From positions 257,501-321,500 of the forward strand of contig CAHIKZ030000959.1 in the NCBI GenBank assembly GCA_903632075.3: a DNA stretch of 64,000 nt, read 5' to 3'. This DNA comes from Acanthosepion pharaonis. Its lineage: Eukaryota > Mollusca > Cephalopoda > Sepiida > Sepiidae. The position numbers and the translations under genes were made by a program. Within the stretch, counting starts at the first letter, position 1. Each line of letters begins with the position of its first letter. The notes beneath the pieces are model-generated. The model saw only the letters and a program-made list of their open reading frames with translations, did not search any database and was not told where the DNA came from. Positions 63,484-64,000 of the stretch are shown in pieces.

Positions 63484-64000
63484 CTGAGATGAGGTATTAT
63501 GTACACTATTTACATTATTCGGACTATTGTCTTCATCTTTGTTGCCATATTTATCACAACGTTTCGGCCCTTCAGTATCTGTCTATATTTCTGAGATGAA
63601 GTATTATGTACATTATTTACATTATTCGAACTATTGTCCTTATCTTTGACGCCATATTTATTACAACGTTTCTGACTTTCAGTATTTGTCTATATTTCTG
63701 AGATGAGGTATTATGTACACAATTTACATTATTCAGACTATTGTCCTCATATTTGTTGCCATATTTATCATGTTTCAGCCTTTCAGTATTTGTCTATAAT
63801 TCTGAGATGAGGTATTATTTACACTATTTACATTATTCGGACTATTGTCCTCATCTTTGTCGCCATATTTATTACAACGTTTCTGACTTTCAGTATCTGT
63901 CTATATTTCTGAGATGAGGTATTATGTACACTATTTACATTATTCAGACTATTGTCCTCATATTTGTTGCCATATTTATTACAACGTTTCGGTCTTTCAG
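63484..64000 (-). repeat. 107-bp tandem array from the SINE-H 3' domain
   Basis: Five units starting at 63484, 63591, 63698, 63802 and 63909 (period 107, once 104); the last is cut by the window end. Each minus-strand unit runs CTGAAAGKCCGAAACGTTGT, ATAAATATGGC, GATGAGGACAATAGTCYGAA and ACCTCATCTCAGAAATATAG. The unit equals the end of SINE-H (8238-8375). The core is CUGAA + GAAAC without a full CUGANGA. Confidence 0.8.

Overview
This window is animal nuclear DNA, very AT-rich and almost entirely repetitive. It carries no bacterial-style genes and no intact protein-coding gene. The mix of tRNA-derived SINEs, Penelope-like (GIY-YIG) elements, several non-LTR retrotransposon families, Tc1/mariner relics, long (TA)n and (ATCT)n arrays and a 3.5 kb polypurine satellite fits a mollusc, most likely a coleoid cephalopod such as an octopus. 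The species is an inference from repeat style.

Layout. 1-6.4 kb: stacked 3' ends of an R4/Dong-like LINE (LINE-A, with a restriction-like endonuclease) joined through (ATT)n tracts, with a candidate solo LTR at 2.2-2.9 kb. 6.4-9.9 kb: LINE-B remains, a 36-bp minisatellite made from LINE-B, and (TA)n-bounded elements. 9.9-11.5 kb: a Tc1-like transposon with ~200-bp inverted repeats and a broken transposase. 11.5-14.3 kb: Penelope, LINE-B and mariner relics. 14.8-19.5 kb: a segmental duplication of a tRNA-SINE locus around a likely genuine last exon at 16.5 kb. 19.8-25.6 kb: (ATCT)n arrays, a promoter-like E2F/CCAAT/TATA cluster at 21.2-21.6 kb and a Penelope GIY-YIG fragment. 25.6-27.2 kb: a LINE-B copy split by two nested insertions. 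27.2-30.7 kb: polypurine satellite. 30.8-32.6 kb: a 5S-tRNA SINE and a possible two-exon gene. 33-41 kb: a mobile repeat called family Q here, LINE-C remnants and (GAAA)n. 41.5-47.9 kb: (TA)n-bounded elements carrying hammerhead-like ribozymes, one fully canonical. 48-56.7 kb: sparse sequence, giant (TA)n, a candidate LTR with a primer-binding site, and a mariner relic holding a dimeric SINE. 57-64 kb: more Penelope and hammerhead-like elements, palindromes, a second 5S-tRNA SINE and a 107-bp tandem array running off the window.

The main biology is parasitic. LINE-A appears to insert into the (ATT)n tails of earlier copies. Penelope-related elements sit in (TA)n tracts and carry self-cleaving-ribozyme-like folds. 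SINE-like retroposons land in older LINEs with clear target-site duplications. The best host-gene candidates are small exons at 16521-16709 and 31914-32407.
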